From: Arcuatula senhousia
Taxonomy: Eukaryota > Mollusca > Bivalvia > Mytilida > Mytilidae
Length of the DNA: 64,000 bases
Direction: 5' to 3'
NCBI GenBank assembly: GCA_963971305.1
Contig: OZ020303.1
Span: forward strand, 31,236,106-31,300,105
Shown: piece by piece, positions 45,545 through 56,285 of the stretch
How the letters are laid out: each line of letters starts with the position of its first letter
Numbering within the stretch: the stretch's first letter is position 1
The notes under the pieces: generated by a model
Seen by the model: the letters and a program-made list of their open reading frames with translations, nothing else
What the model was told of the DNA's origin: nothing
The model's database searches: none
Program-made: the position numbers and the translations under genes

Positions 45545-46802
45545 CAAAAGGCTCCCAGGAGCCTTAATCGCTCACCTGGTCTTGATGTCAACCCTATGAA
45601 GACTTTTGTATAGCTAAATTAACTGAATGTTTAAGCAAGAAAAAGCTTTTCTCTATCTTTAATATATATAATTCTTTAAGCAAAAAACACTATTTTTCAC
45701 CTTTAAAGGGCCATCCATAACCCCTTTAAGGGATCATCTGCCAACTTCGACTCTAAACGACTTTTGTAGGGCTTAATAAACTGAATGTTTCAGCACAACA
45801 GCTTTTCTCTATCTGCAAAAGTTTTAATTCTATAAGCCAAAAACACTATCTTTTGCCTTTAAGGGGCTGTAACCCATATAAGGGGTAATCTGACAACTTG
45901 GACCCTATGGAGACTTTTGAAGAGCTAAATAAGCTGAACATTTAAGCAAGCAATAGCTTTTCTCTTTTAGCAATAGTTTTCATTCTGTAGGCCAAAACAT
46001 ACAAAATGTTATTTAAAGGGCCGGTACCCTATTAAAGGTGTCATCTGACAACTTTGACTCTATGGAGACTTTTTAAGAGCTTATTTAGCTGAACATTTAA
46101 GCAAGCAACCGCTTTTCTTTATCTGCGATAGGTTTCATTTTAAAGGCCCAAAACATGAAAACATGTTAATTAATGGGCTGTTTTCCCAATACGGGGTCAT
46201 CTGACAACTTCAACCCTATGAATGCTTTTGTAGAGCAAAATAAGCTGAACATTTTAGCAAGCGACAGCTTATCTCTATCTGCAATAGTTTTCATTCTATA
46301 GGCCAAAAACACTATTTTTCCCCTTTAAGGGGTCATGTGACAACTTAAGAGCTGAACATTTCTCTATCTGCAATAGTTTTCATTCTATAAGCCAAAAACA
46401 TGAAAAAACGCCTATTTTTCACCTTCAAGGAGCTGTAACCCCTATAAGAGATCATCTGACAACTTTGACCCAATGGAGAATTTTGTAGAACTTTTGATGC
46501 TGAAGCAGTAGGGTGTCTTCAGATTTCATCTATCTCTTATACTTTTTGATTTACAGGCCAAAGACAGTAGTCTGACCCCCTGATCTATTTTTAGTAACGG
46601 CAGCCATGTTTTTGACATATCAAAAAATCGAAACACAAGTTTGGAGCAGGACACCCTAAGGATCATTCATACCAAGTTTCATATCATTCTGATCAGTAGT
46701 TTCAGAGGAGATTTTAAAACAATTGTTAACAGACGCCGACAGACGACGACGGACGACAAGTGATGGCAATAGCTCACATGGACCTTCAGTCCGATGAGCT
46801 AA
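45545..46802 (-). mobile_element. Hairpin-ended element F2, uninterrupted
   Basis: Minus-strand 5' end: TTTTAGCTCATCGGACTGAA, then GGTCCATGTGAGCTATTGCC, then the CGTCGTCGTC run (46802 downward). The 3' end is the hairpin GGCTCCTGGGAGCC followed by TTTTG (45545). The body is about six units of roughly 150 bp with GGTCATCTGACAACTT, TTTTGTAGAGC and TTTTCATTCTATAGGCC. The segment ACCAAGTTTCATATCATTCTGATC sits near the 5' end. This copy defines the family that F1 belongs to. No coding region. Confidence 0.75.
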
Positions 46803-46809
46803 AACATAC

Positions 46810-47440
46810 TGTTACATTTTGATAAAAATATTAATGACATGCAGCTACATCCTCCTTACAACAGATCATAGAACAGGTTAATTATCACTACATCCAAATA
46901 GGAAAATAATTTAATTCTTTTAATATATTCTAATACACGTAACATACAATGTTAAGGGAAATGCGAGGATTCATAAAATACTTGGCATTGTTTTGAAATT
47001 AAACGTCGCCTTCAAATACTTGAAACAATCCACGCCTTAGAAGAATTACTGACACATATCTTCTCAAATCTTTCAAGGCTAAATGTAATTAATATGTGAC
47101 TTCCGTTGTCCCATTTAAAACGAAACGTCATATTATGTATGTTTTACAGCGTCATAAAAAGGGAACTACGACAACGAGGAGATGATGTAACAAAAGTGAG
47201 TCTTTGCCTTGCCGCAAGTAACCCATTGATGAACTCAGATACCACTTAATTTGATTAAAACAAATAGATGTCATTTACAATTTTGTAAATAACTGTTTTA
47301 CACGAGGATACTGAAGTCACTGAACCTGTTTCGTGTATTTAAACTTGATACATACAAAATGTATTACCAATTAATATATATACAAGTTAGGTGATAAGCT
47401 TATCACGACTTGATACTCATACTTATCACATTTTAGAACT
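46810..47440. other. No gene recognised
   Basis: AT-rich DNA between F2 and the local duplication; nothing recognised. Confidence 0.5.
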
Positions 47441-48008
47441 AAATACAATACCAAAACGGGTATAAAAACGGTTAAGGATGTTGGCGGGTCAGCTTTTGAG
47501 ATTTTTGACCTTTTTTCGGGATCCTCAGGTTTTTTCCATCAAAATAAGGCAAATTTTTTTGCATGGTAACCCCTACTTTTCTTTTGTATAAGGTCTACTT
47601 TATACCAAAAATATCTGTTTTACAAATTTTAAATTCTAATCACTTTTTTACAAGTTTAAGTAGCTAAATTATGCTTATGTTAAAGCTATGATAAAACCAG
47701 AAAAAAGCTTTTCCTGCCAAATTTTGAACTCTTATTATCTTTTAAACGAGTACGGTAACCTATCAATTTTTTAAAGCATTTTTGGATTTTAAATTATACT
47801 CTTATGATTAAAGACACCAATTTCAAAACCTCATCACTTTCAAAGTCACCCTCGACCATCCTTAATATGGGTATGCTGTATATCAATATTTCAAGGTGTA
47901 ACATCTCATCAGCAGCATTTGAATCAAAACATTGGAAGGTAAAGAATGAAAAGTTCTTAAAAAGGTTCAAACAGGAAAGCCAAATCCAGCACCGAATATA
48001 TCGACCAT
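47441..48008 (+). repeat. Local duplication, filled copy
   Basis: 47441-47475 (AAATACAATACCAAAACGGG to CGGTTAA) and 47862-48008 (TTAATATGGGTATGCTGTAT to AATCCAGCACCG..TATCGACCAT) together match 48156-48340. The middle (47476-47861) is a transposon absent from the second copy. The 68- and 74-residue frames here are on opposite strands of the same DNA and have no domain. Confidence 0.85.
47476..47861. mobile_element. 386-bp non-autonomous DNA transposon with TTAA target duplication
   Basis: TTAA flanks it on both sides (47472-47475 and 47862-47865). The ends GGATGTTGGCGGGTCA and, reversed, GGATGGTCGAGGGTGA match at 12 of 16 positions. The paralogous copy reads CGGTTAATTTGGGTATG at 48184-48200, exactly what is left if the insert and one TTAA are removed. 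TTAA targets are typical of piggyBac and Kolobok superfamilies; I cannot choose between them. No coding capacity. Confidence 0.85.
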
Positions 48009-48155
48009 AATTTAACAATCGGAAATTTCAATAGCAAAAAAAAAATATTAGAAATTCAATGGTAAATTCGTGTCTGACAGGTCTATTGACCAGGCTTGTG
48101 ATAACCATCGGGGAACTCTGGTCCACCTGCAGCGGTTATCGACCAATTGATTTCA

Positions 48156-48340
48156 AAATACAATACCAAAACGGGTATAAAAACGGTTAATTTGGGTATG
48201 CTGTATATCAATATTTCAAGGAGTAACCTCTCATCAGCAACATTTGAAGGTAAAAAATAAAAATAATTGAATGAAAAGTACTTAAAAAACTAAAAGGTTC
48301 GAACAGGAAAGCCAAATCCAGCACCGAGGATATCGACCAT
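48156..48340 (+). repeat. Local duplication, empty-site copy
   Basis: It matches 47441-48008 apart from the 386-bp transposon. A short insertion (AAAATAAAAATAATTG) and a deletion near 48250-48270 are the main other differences. Confidence 0.85.
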
Positions 48341-48349
48341 GTGCAGGAC

Positions 48350-49000
48350 AAGGAAAGAAACCTGCGACCAGATTTTGGAAAGGTAATGGTGTTACGAAAT
48401 AAAGCAATTTTTGACCTAGATTATAAATTAGTCAACCAGTTTTTCGACATAGGAAACCCAACTGCAAAATACATGTAATTGTACTATATTGGAGATATAG
48501 CAGCATTCATCGCACGTCAAAGTAAACGATGAAGTTTGTAGAAGCTTCGTTTCCTTCGCAAAAGGCACAATTGCCCGACTGTTGCCATTTTTTTTCACTT
48601 TAGTTTTCAAGTGCTAGTTATTATATAATTGTTTATCTAATTGGCACTGTAAAATCATCTCACTTTGACACTTGAGATCATCTGACTTTGCTATAACCTT
48701 TATTTATCATTATCATCTTCATTTGATCACTTTTGATACCCCAGCTGTTTGCGAAAGAAGCAAGAAAGTGAAGAATAGAGCAGCTTTGTGTTATCTTCCA
48801 TAACATTCATGTTATGATAACTACAATTTTCTACGTATAAAGCAAGTAGTTCCTTTCCGGAAAAATAGAAAGTTCTTAAAGGCCATTAAAATAATAAAGA
48901 GTGCCCGTTGGTTTACCCAAAAAAAATATTGCACATAGTTTTCTCTTCCATTGCAATTTATTCACTGGTTATTGAAGTAAAACTCAAATACCTTTCCTTT
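48350..49000. other. No gene recognised
   Basis: AT-rich DNA. The 60-residue minus-strand frame at 48428-48610 has no recognised domain. Confidence 0.45.
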
Positions 49001-49002
49001 TT

Positions 49003-50049
49003 TAGCTCACCTGGACCGAAGGTCCATGTGAGCTTTTATCATCACTTGGCGTCCGTCGTCGTCGTCGTCTGTCGTCGTCTGTAAACAATTTTTCAAACGT
49101 TAACTTGTACGACACCATAAGTCCAATTGCAACCAAACTTGGTACAGTTGTTTAGTGGCATTATGTGTACAAAACTATCGTTCGAATTATTGATTCGTAA
49201 AAAAACATGGCCGCCATGGCTAAAAATAGAACATAGGGGTCAAATTACAGTTTTCTGCGAATAACTCAAAAACGGTAACAAATATCAAAATTTTTGCAGA
49301 AAAAAAAGTGATTAGCACCTCAAGATCTACCTGCCCAGAAATTTTCAAAAAGATCCAACAACGGATGTAGGAGTTATGGCCCTTTTTCTGGATTTTTTCA
49401 AAATTTTGCACTTATTTAGCCCTATATCTTAAAAACTATACAAGATATTTCAAAACTTCAAATTGCTTTTGATTAAGCACATCAAGATCTATATTTCATG
49501 TAATTAGGTCAAAGATGTAGGACCATTCCTTTGAGGAGTTAATGCCCTTAAAACGTCAAAATTTACCATTTTTCATTACTTTTCCCCTGAATTTCAAAGA
49601 TTAACTTGTCTGACAACATAAGACCAACTGCATTTAAACTTGGCACACATGTATAATAGCATATATGCTACAATTCTATCGTTCGGATTTTAGATTCGTC
49701 AAAAAACATGGCCGCCATGGCTAAAAATAGAATATAGGGGTAACTTGTAGTTTTTTGCTAATAACTCAAAAGTGATTACAGATATCAAGATTGTGCAAGA
49801 ATCAAAAGTGATCAGCATATTAAGATCTACCTGTCCTGAAATTTTGAAAAAGATCTAACCGCTGCTGTGGGAGTTTTTGCCCTTTTTGATTTTTTTTTTC
49901 AAAATTTTGCACTTATTTAGCCCTATAGCTTGAAAACTATACAAGATATTTCAAAAATTTAAATTGCATATGAATAAGGACAATGATATCTACAAAATAT
50001 GTGTATCTGTAAAGCTCAGGTGAGCATTCAGGCGCCTGGGAGCTACTTG
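49003..50049 (+). mobile_element. Hairpin-ended element E2, intact ends
   Basis: The 5' hairpin is GCTCACCTGGACC-GAA-GGTCCATGTGAGC (13 bp per arm, one mismatch) at 49005-49033, followed by a GTCGTCGTCG run. There are two units of about 495 bp, each with ATGGCCGCCATGGCTAAAAA and AAAATTTTGCACTTATTTAG. The 3' end is GGCGCCTGGGAGCTACTTG (49.98-50.05 kb). Flanks are T-runs on both sides and there is no target duplication. E1 is the same family with extra units and an inserted retroelement. Confidence 0.75.
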
Positions 50050-50437
50050 TTTTTTTTATCTAACCTTTACTTTTTGCAACAAAAACCACATTGATATGGA
50101 AAGAGTTGGCAACGAAAACCCTGGTAAACCTAAAAATTTAATATGATTAAGACCCTGCCTTTTTAGCGAGCATCGAAAATCTATATACCTTTTAAAATAA
50201 ATTCATGTGCTCGACCGGCTAAGTGTAACGTAAAGAGGGAACTTTTAAAAAAAGAATTGGATAGTAGCAAAGTCTGACCCCACCCAACCCAAATCATATG
50301 CACTTGAGAAAGTTGTTGTTAAAATATCTGGGAACAATAACTACCTATTAAAATTCAATTATTTGTGCAAATGATAAATCCTGTAACATTCTGGGACGAC
50401 ATTTAGCGGGGACGAAATTATCCATCTATTGATTCCG

Positions 50438-50445
50438 TGACGTCA
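50438..50445 (+). promoter_or_regulatory. CRE-type palindrome upstream of a possible first exon
   Basis: TGACGTCA, the full cAMP-response-element palindrome, lies about 140 bp upstream of an ATG in a stretch more GC-balanced than its surroundings. This could be a promoter for a plus-strand gene whose later exons lie outside my recognition, but a single site is weak evidence. Confidence 0.3.
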
Positions 50446-50576
50446 TTTCCTTGTCAGAGTATTTCGCGCTTCTTCAGCAGACCAAAACAACATTCAGATT
50501 CTGTCAGGTTTTGTGAGATTTTCTGAGTATCAGTGTTTTATTTGCAGCATTGGTAACAGAAGGTACATTAAGAAAC

Positions 50577-50671
50577 ATGGCTGAAAAAAAAAACGGTAAA
50601 GTAAAAATATCATGCAGGATTGAGGAAATTGAGTGAAGCCCCGCAGGATGGTACTCCTTTTTCATTTTCAG
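50577..50671 (+). other. Possible first exon (speculative)
   Basis: AACATGG at 50575-50580 is a fair start context. The frame MAEKKNGKVKIS.. stops after 19 residues unless spliced. Two donors are available: AACG|GTAAAG at 50595/50596 and TTCAG|GTAAGA at 50671/50672. No matching coding exon downstream was recognised, so this may be a leader exon or chance. Confidence 0.2.
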
Positions 50672-51144
50672 GTAAGAACCTTTTATTTATTATTATATGA
50701 GTAGGTTTAATTCAGAAAATTAGTGTTTTTCTTTATCTTACTTAGAATTTAACAAAGCTTGGTCAGTATCATGCATTTGGTATTACTAGTTAATGGGACG
50801 ATGTTGCCAAAAGCTAGCTCGGTAATTTCCGGAAAATCGTTTTTTCAGCGGAAAAGACCGAATGGTGTTTCAATAAAATTATGCGTGTAAAAATAAACAA
50901 GTGGATGAATGAGGGTTATATCACTGGTTTTGCATTTCAATATTTTAATTTTTGCATAACAGATTAAGATGTATTTTTATAAGCCCAGAGAGTTCATTGT
51001 TTTACTTGCTCCGTGCCTATTATTTTTTGGGGGGCTCCGTAAAAGTAGACGTGTTCGGGTTTTCTCGTCAGTATATTTCTGGCACATCTCAAAACATGCA
51101 CAATGCCGTATGAGACATAAGAAGGGGTTGTACACTTTTTGACG

Positions 51145-51312
51145 GCCCTCTATTGGATATAACGATGCACCATGCACTATGGTCCGCGGATGAAGCCCAC
51201 CCCATTCGGCCACCTAGGGTGCATATCTTATCGACCTGTAGGCTGATTTTAGTCGTGATCGCCTCTTTTGAAAAGCTCTGTTGTTGACCTTTTCGCCACT
51301 CGGACCCGCACG
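51145..51312 (-). mobile_element. SINE-A-like head remnant, diverged
   Basis: CACTATGGTCCGCGGATGAA .. CCATTCGGCCACCTAGGGTG .. CGTGATCGCCTCTTTTGAAA .. TTCGCCACTCGGACCCGCAC is the head half of SINE-A with many changes. The 78-residue minus frame overlaps it and is a shadow. Confidence 0.6.
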
Positions 51313-51319
51313 AGACCTA

Positions 51320-51900
51320 TATAAGGCAGTCTCGAATGCTAAGCAAATATATCGAAGCTTACAAATTCTAAACTGAGTTTAATGTGCATTTCAAACTTTT
51401 TCTAAAGGAAAATATGAAACTTGAGAGATTTAAATACATTGAATCTAAAATGGTGGCGAAAATGGAATAGAAAGTTAAACTTAAAAAGCATGTACAATTT
51501 TAAACACTTGGTTCCCGTTTAAACGAAATTAGGCTTCATAATTTTCGATTCCATATCAATATCTTATGACATTCTATATCAATATGCTTTGATCACGCTT
51601 TAAAGCTATTTTTTCTCACTTAAAAGACAAGATATATAGTGGGAAATCACCCTTTATCATTACCAAAGGTAGACCACCGGTCAAGCATAGAGTTACCCAC
51701 AGTACTACCAATAACTATAAGAAGGTAAGAAAAGCCAATCACCTGTTTCTGCCATAATAAGGCGATTACTTGCCGTGAGTTTTAACTTGCCTTCCTGTTA
51801 TTTGAAAATAAATAGTATTTTTCTGTTCATTTATCTATTATGTTTTTATTGTATTTTTGTACAACACATGAAGGTATAATTATATAAAAGAAAAATTGCG
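51320..51900. other. No gene recognised
   Basis: AT-rich DNA between two SINE remnants; nothing recognised. Confidence 0.5.
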
Positions 51901-51904
51901 GTGT

Positions 51905-52322
51905 TGAATATGTTCCGGGCGGCGAATAGCTCCTCAGCAGTGCTAAGCTTGACGCTGAAAGTCCATTAAAGACGGCTCATAAAACTGTCATCAGGTCCGC
52001 TCGCTTTTCCCAAGATGATTGAATGGGGCAGCCCTGTCATAATGCCGGGGTCGTCAGACTATCATGCGGAAAAGCTATCCGCAAACCATAGTGATACACC
52101 GTGTTGGTAATAATGTTACAGTCATAGCAGGTTAAAGAACCCTGCTACAGGTCTTTGTGAACCATAGGATCCCCTTGTAGGAGGCTAAATTGCCAGTCCA
52201 AACTTTCCAGTAGCAGTCAAAACTCACCTAGTGTCCCCCTTTTTTCGCCACTTCGTCATCATTTCAGTTCATCTCCTAGATAAAGCCAAATTCGCGCTGC
52301 TTGGGAGAAGCAAGAACTAACA
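51905..52322 (+). mobile_element. SINE-B copy, diverged
   Basis: Head CCGGGCGGCGAATAGCTCC, then GCTAAGCTTGACGCTGAAAG, GGGGTCGTCAGACTATCATG, AAAGAACCCTGCTACAGGTC, ending CGCGCTGCTTGGGAG and AAGAACTAAC. The presence of GGCGAATAG at the head of SINE-B, as in SINE-A, shows that the two families share a head. Confidence 0.75.
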
Positions 52323-52329
52323 AATCTAT

Positions 52330-53560
52330 TTTTGGTCTCAACTCTTGGAAGATAGATGTGTGTTTATATAAACATGAACTTGCTTTACTTCGTTTCATAG
52401 GTCAGGGTCTTCAAGTAAAATTCTCTTTCCATATAAAAAATGTTATATTTTTTCTTTATTTTTGGGGGTGTGTTGTTCTACGCCCGTTATGTTAATTTGG
52501 TGTTTGGCAATTTTAATATTTAGGCTTAAGCGTCTCTGATGATGATAAGGTTACTTCTTAAAAATGATATTTTCTTGATTAAATTACGAACCAAACTGTC
52601 TTTAATTTTTTTTTTTATTTTAGAACCTGTAGTTGCATAAAAATTTTGATTATTAAAAACACTGTTAACAGAATCGTTACGAATAAAATGATTATTTTAC
52701 CTCTACACATGATCACAACATTTAAGTTCGAATACTTAAGTCTATTAACATAAAAGTTATTGTTTTAATAAAATGACATAATTTCCTTTCATAGTTGACC
52801 TCTACAAATGCAGCTTAAATGTTTGTTTAATCTAGAACATTTACATGGAATGCTATAGTAACCGTACCTAGAGCTCCGAGTATCATTTCATTGACGTGCA
52901 CTGTTGTTTTATCTTGGATACTGGTAGTTTTCATAACAAAGTCACCAAACCAATTGTTTTATTGGATTTACTTACTAACAGGTACTAATTTGTACAAGGT
53001 ACAGGTGATTGTTGATATAATAAGAAAGCACTTTAAAATGATAAAATATAATCTTTAGCCTTTGAAATTGTTTTTCTTAAAATATTTCTAATAACCTGTA
53101 AAAAAAAACTCGTTAAAAAGAACAATTAAACGTTAACTCGATTTTATGCAGTTTAAGAATAACCCATGTAAGGCCTCTTTTTAAATTGACTTAAACAATA
53201 AGTAAAATAGTATTGCATTATATCACTTAATCTCTTCAAGAAAGTCTTTCTATCTTTGTTTATACTTAATTGCGAAAACAAAACCTGATTAAGATCTTTT
53301 ATTGCCCCGCCTACGTTAGGCGGAGTTTATATTCCTTAGATTCTAAACGTCTATTTTTAGTATTTGATGTAATTCGTGTTTATCCTCTGGTGTGTATGAT
53401 AAAATCCGGAAATGACCAAGCTATGGACACAATTCATTGGTTGTATAACATCCTATCTGTGAAGAACAGTTCCCATTATCTAAAGTTTGAAATAAAGTGC
53501 ACACATTGCGTAATAAAAAAATTATTAATCCCATGCATTCTCATAAACAATAGAAAATAA
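52330..53560. other. No gene recognised; a faint dispersed-repeat trace
   Basis: 52498-52545 (TTGGTGTTTGGCAATTTTAA..CTCTGATGATG) resembles the reverse copy of the 9393-type repeat. The 96-residue frame at 53270-53560 has no domain I recognise. Confidence 0.45.
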
Positions 53561-53565
53561 TCAGA

Positions 53566-53765
53566 GGTAAAGTGTACGCGACACAGCTCACATAATTTTT
53601 AAAGCGGTAATTTAAGAAAATTTCAAACCACCAGCAACCTTTAACGAGGCCAATCGGCGCTGCTCGCCGTTCTGAAATCATCCTAAGGTCTCAATAAAAT
53701 GCATATAATTCAAATCGAGTCCTGAAATAGTCCAAAGATAAACCTCGTCTTAAACATACAAGACA
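53566..53765 (+). repeat. Dispersed repeat H copy
   Basis: GTGTACGCGACACAGCTCAC, AAGCGGTAATTTA, CCACCAGCAACC, CGAGGCCAATCGGCGCTGCT and AATTCAAATCGAGTCCTGAA closely parallel 62199-62392 in the same orientation. Confidence 0.7.
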
Positions 53766-53837
53766 AAACAATTTCTGGTTTAGCAAAGGCACATGTACCT
53801 TCCCCCTATCAATGTTATTTTCGTAAAGTAAAATTTT

Positions 53838-53935
53838 AGTCCCAGGCAATGAATTTTGCGTACGCCTGACGCTTGTTTTGTCTATCAAAAAGTCATTAGT
53901 GGTGCTCTAGCTAAAACGATGAAACTGCAAAAATT
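53838..53935 (-). repeat. Diverged fragment of the 9393-type dispersed repeat
   Basis: CAGGCAATGAATTTTGCGTA, CGCCTGACGCTTGTTTTGTC and GGTGCTCTAGC mirror the unit core (AATAAATTTTGCTACGCCTG, ACGCGCGTTTCGTC, GGCGCTCTACC). The sequence reads in the same direction as 9393-9866, so its strand depends on how the family is oriented. Confidence 0.5.
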
Positions 53936-54235
53936 ATGGATAATATGAGGCTGGTTAAACCTGTGACGCTCCCGAAGTTACAATTAATTTAATTCATTTT
54001 TTGTTCGAAAATAAAAACAAATTAGCTTTTCTTGTTGGTCAAGCGTGCGTTTAATGACGTCTTAAATTTTGAAAAAAAGCGTTAAAAAGACGTCGAAAGT
54101 TCGGGAAAACAAGGAATGTATTATATGTCCACATTTTTTAATGTTACTTTCAATGTTGCTCCAACTACACAGGCAAAATATGGACTGCGTTTATAAAACA
54201 CACTAAATAAATTACATGTACTCACTAGTTTTGTT

Positions 54236-54489
54236 GTCATTTGTATTTCGAACCGACACGTGAAGGTTAGCACTGCTGGTGGAGTTTTAATTCCCCGAGG
54301 TTAGCCCGCTCCGGCACCAAGTTGGCAACACATTTTTGGTTTAATGTTCTATGCTCTTCATCATCAAATAGTGTTTGGCATTTTCAATATTTTTGGTAGA
54401 GCGCCTCTGATAAGTCTTGAATAGACGAAACGCGCGTCAGGCGTAGCAGAATTTATTGTCTGGAACTTTGTTGTCATTTGTATTTCGTA
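54236..54489 (-). mobile_element. Dispersed repeat (9393 type), shorter reverse copy
   Basis: It begins and ends with TTGTTGTCATTTGTATTTCG and contains CTGGTGGAGTTTTAATTCCC, GGTTAGCCCGCTCCGGCACC, TGTTTGGCATTTTCAATATT and GACGAAACGCGCGTCAGGCG. About 250 bp are present, against 474 bp at 9393-9866; one terminal unit is reduced to about 20 bp. It lies inside the TA-flanked MITE. Confidence 0.75.
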
Positions 54490-54535
54490 CATTTTAGGAA
54501 ACTATACGTCTGACGTATGCTAAACGTATGTTTGA

Positions 54536-55022
54536 GTGAGTGAGTGAGTTGGTGTTTTACGCCCGTGCAACGCTATATAGGTTATCTACAGGCGATGAAC
54601 ATGAAAAGGATGATACAATGAACATGAAACGATGATGATATATGAAATATGGGATCGGGTGGGAAACACAGGTACGGTAAATTTTGAAGAACCACAGGAA
54701 AAGGGGAGAAGTGGGTAGGGGCGGAAAATTTAGCCTATGTGGTGCACTACTTGGCGGTCCACAAAGGGGTTTTTTACGTGCATGAAGCGTGGCATTCTCC
54801 ACACACGTTGGCCCACTATGGTCGGCGGTCAGGGTTTCCGTATTATAGACCTGACAACCCCTGCGGACGAGGGCTACCCTATTCAGCCACCTAGGGTACA
54901 CACTTGGTCGCTCTGTGGGCTGAGCACTGACCCGACGTCAGAATCCCAAGACCCTTAGTCGCCTCTTACGACAAGCTAGGCTCTACTGCGGGCCTATTCG
55001 CCACCCGGGCCCCGCACGGGAC
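54536..55022 (-). mobile_element. SINE-A copy, full length and well preserved
   Basis: The tail (GTGA)n is at 54536 and the head CCCGGGCCCCGCACGGG at 55020. The perfect 12-bp target duplication ACGTATGTTTGA (54524-54535 and 55023-55034) is made of the MITE's own repeat. It is very similar to 9299-10264 and 13308-13791, so these are recent relatives. The 73- and 114-residue frames are shadows. Confidence 0.93.
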
Positions 55023-55202
55023 ACGTATGTTTGACGCACGTTTAAAAAACATACGTCTGACGTATGTTTTGACAATTATTTGACGTACGTTTACCGTACG
55101 GCGGTTAGAAATTAATGTTTAACGTACGTTTATACACTACGTCAGACGCACGTTTTTACAAACGTACGTCATACGTTTGTCTAATTTTTGCCTGTGTACA
55201 GT

Positions 55203-55622
55203 GCTGCGGATGGCGAATAGGCCCGCGACAGAACCTTTTATTGTCTTTAGAGGCGACTAAGGCTCATTAGAATCTGACATCAGGTTAGTGCTCAGCATAC
55301 AGCGCGACCAAGGCATGTACCCTAGGTGACTAAATATGGTGGCCCTCGTCCATGGAGGTTGTCAGGTCTGTAATACGGAAAAGCCTGACTGCCGACCGAA
55401 GTGTGCAAACTTGTGTAGAAAGTGCCAGTCCTCATGGTAGTGAAAGATTACCTTGTGGAGCGAGAAGTAGTAAACCACATTATACTCCGTCTTTGTTTCC
55501 CACCCCACCATCATATTTCTCACATCACCAATTCTTCTTAATTGTATCATCCTTTAAACGTTGATTATCTTTATATAACCAATAAAGTGTTGCCAGGGTA
55601 GCGAAAAGCATGAACTCACTCA
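55203..55622 (+). mobile_element. SINE-A copy, older
   Basis: GCGGATGGCGAATAGGCCCG, TTAGAGGCGACTAAGG, GGTTAGTGCTCAGC, GGTTGTCAGGTCTGTAATAC, TTCCCACC and the tail GAACTCACTCACT. It lacks part of the region after ACCACAT. It starts 5 bp beyond the MITE end, head-to-head with the preceding minus-strand SINE-A. Confidence 0.8.
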
Positions 55623-55755
55623 CTAATGATTTTGATGAAGGTTATTTACGCCTTTTGAAATAAGAAATGGTATTACTTTCCCAGTAAAATAGAATCAAGG
55701 TATGTGAAATAAAGACAGGCTGGTAATAAAATTAAACGAAATTGGAATAATGATG

Positions 55756-56273
55756 TTAGTTAGTTAGTTAGTTATTGCTTTACTCCCAAGCAGCACGATT
55801 TCGGCTATATCCGGGAGATGAACATGAAAGTGGTGATACAATGAACATGAAATGATGATGAAGTGGAGGAAATGGGGACACAAGGCCAATCGGGTAGGAG
55901 AGTTTTGACTGCCACTAGAAAAAGAGTGATGGGTAGGGACGGGAAATCTAGCCTCCTGCATGGGGATCCTACGGGTCCTACTCTTACCGAGACCTGCAGC
56001 AGGGTTCTTTAACGTGCGAGGAACGTGACATTTTTCCCAACACGGTGCACCACTATGGTTAGCGGTCAGGTTTTCCGCATTATCGCCTGACGACCCCGCA
56101 TTTCTCGATGTCAGGGCTGCCCCATTCAACCACCTGGGGCACACATCCCAGTCGCTTTGTGGGCAAAGCGGCCTGACCCAATGTCAGGTTTCTGGGCGCT
56201 CTTTAGTGGACTTTTACCGACAAGCTTAGCGCTGCTGCGGGCCTATTCGCCACCCGGAACCCACACGGGTATA
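55756..56273 (-). mobile_element. SINE-B copy, full length
   Basis: The tail (TTAG)n is at 55756 and the head CACCCGGAACCCACACGGG ends near 56269. A perfect 12-bp target duplication, GGAATAATGATG, lies at 55744-55755 and 56274-56285. The 126-residue frame inside is a shadow. Confidence 0.93.
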
Positions 56274-56285
56274 GGAATAATGATG

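Larger units (their letters stand above)
54168..55196. mobile_element. TA-flanked MITE containing two later insertions
   Basis: The left end CACAGGCAAAA (54168-54178) is the reverse complement of the right end TTTTGCCTGTG (55186-55196). TA flanks both ends (54166-54167, 55197-55198). Removing the dispersed repeat (54236-54489) and the SINE-A (54536-55022) leaves about 290 bp. That residue is rich in variants of ACGTCTGACGTATG and AAACGTACGTTT. TA duplications suggest a Tc1/mariner-type MITE; this is inference from short terminal repeats. Confidence 0.6.

Noticed and set aside
55764..56144. 126-residue minus-strand open frame (also 23453-23683)
   Set aside because: It lies wholly within SINE-B copies bounded by target duplications; not a gene.
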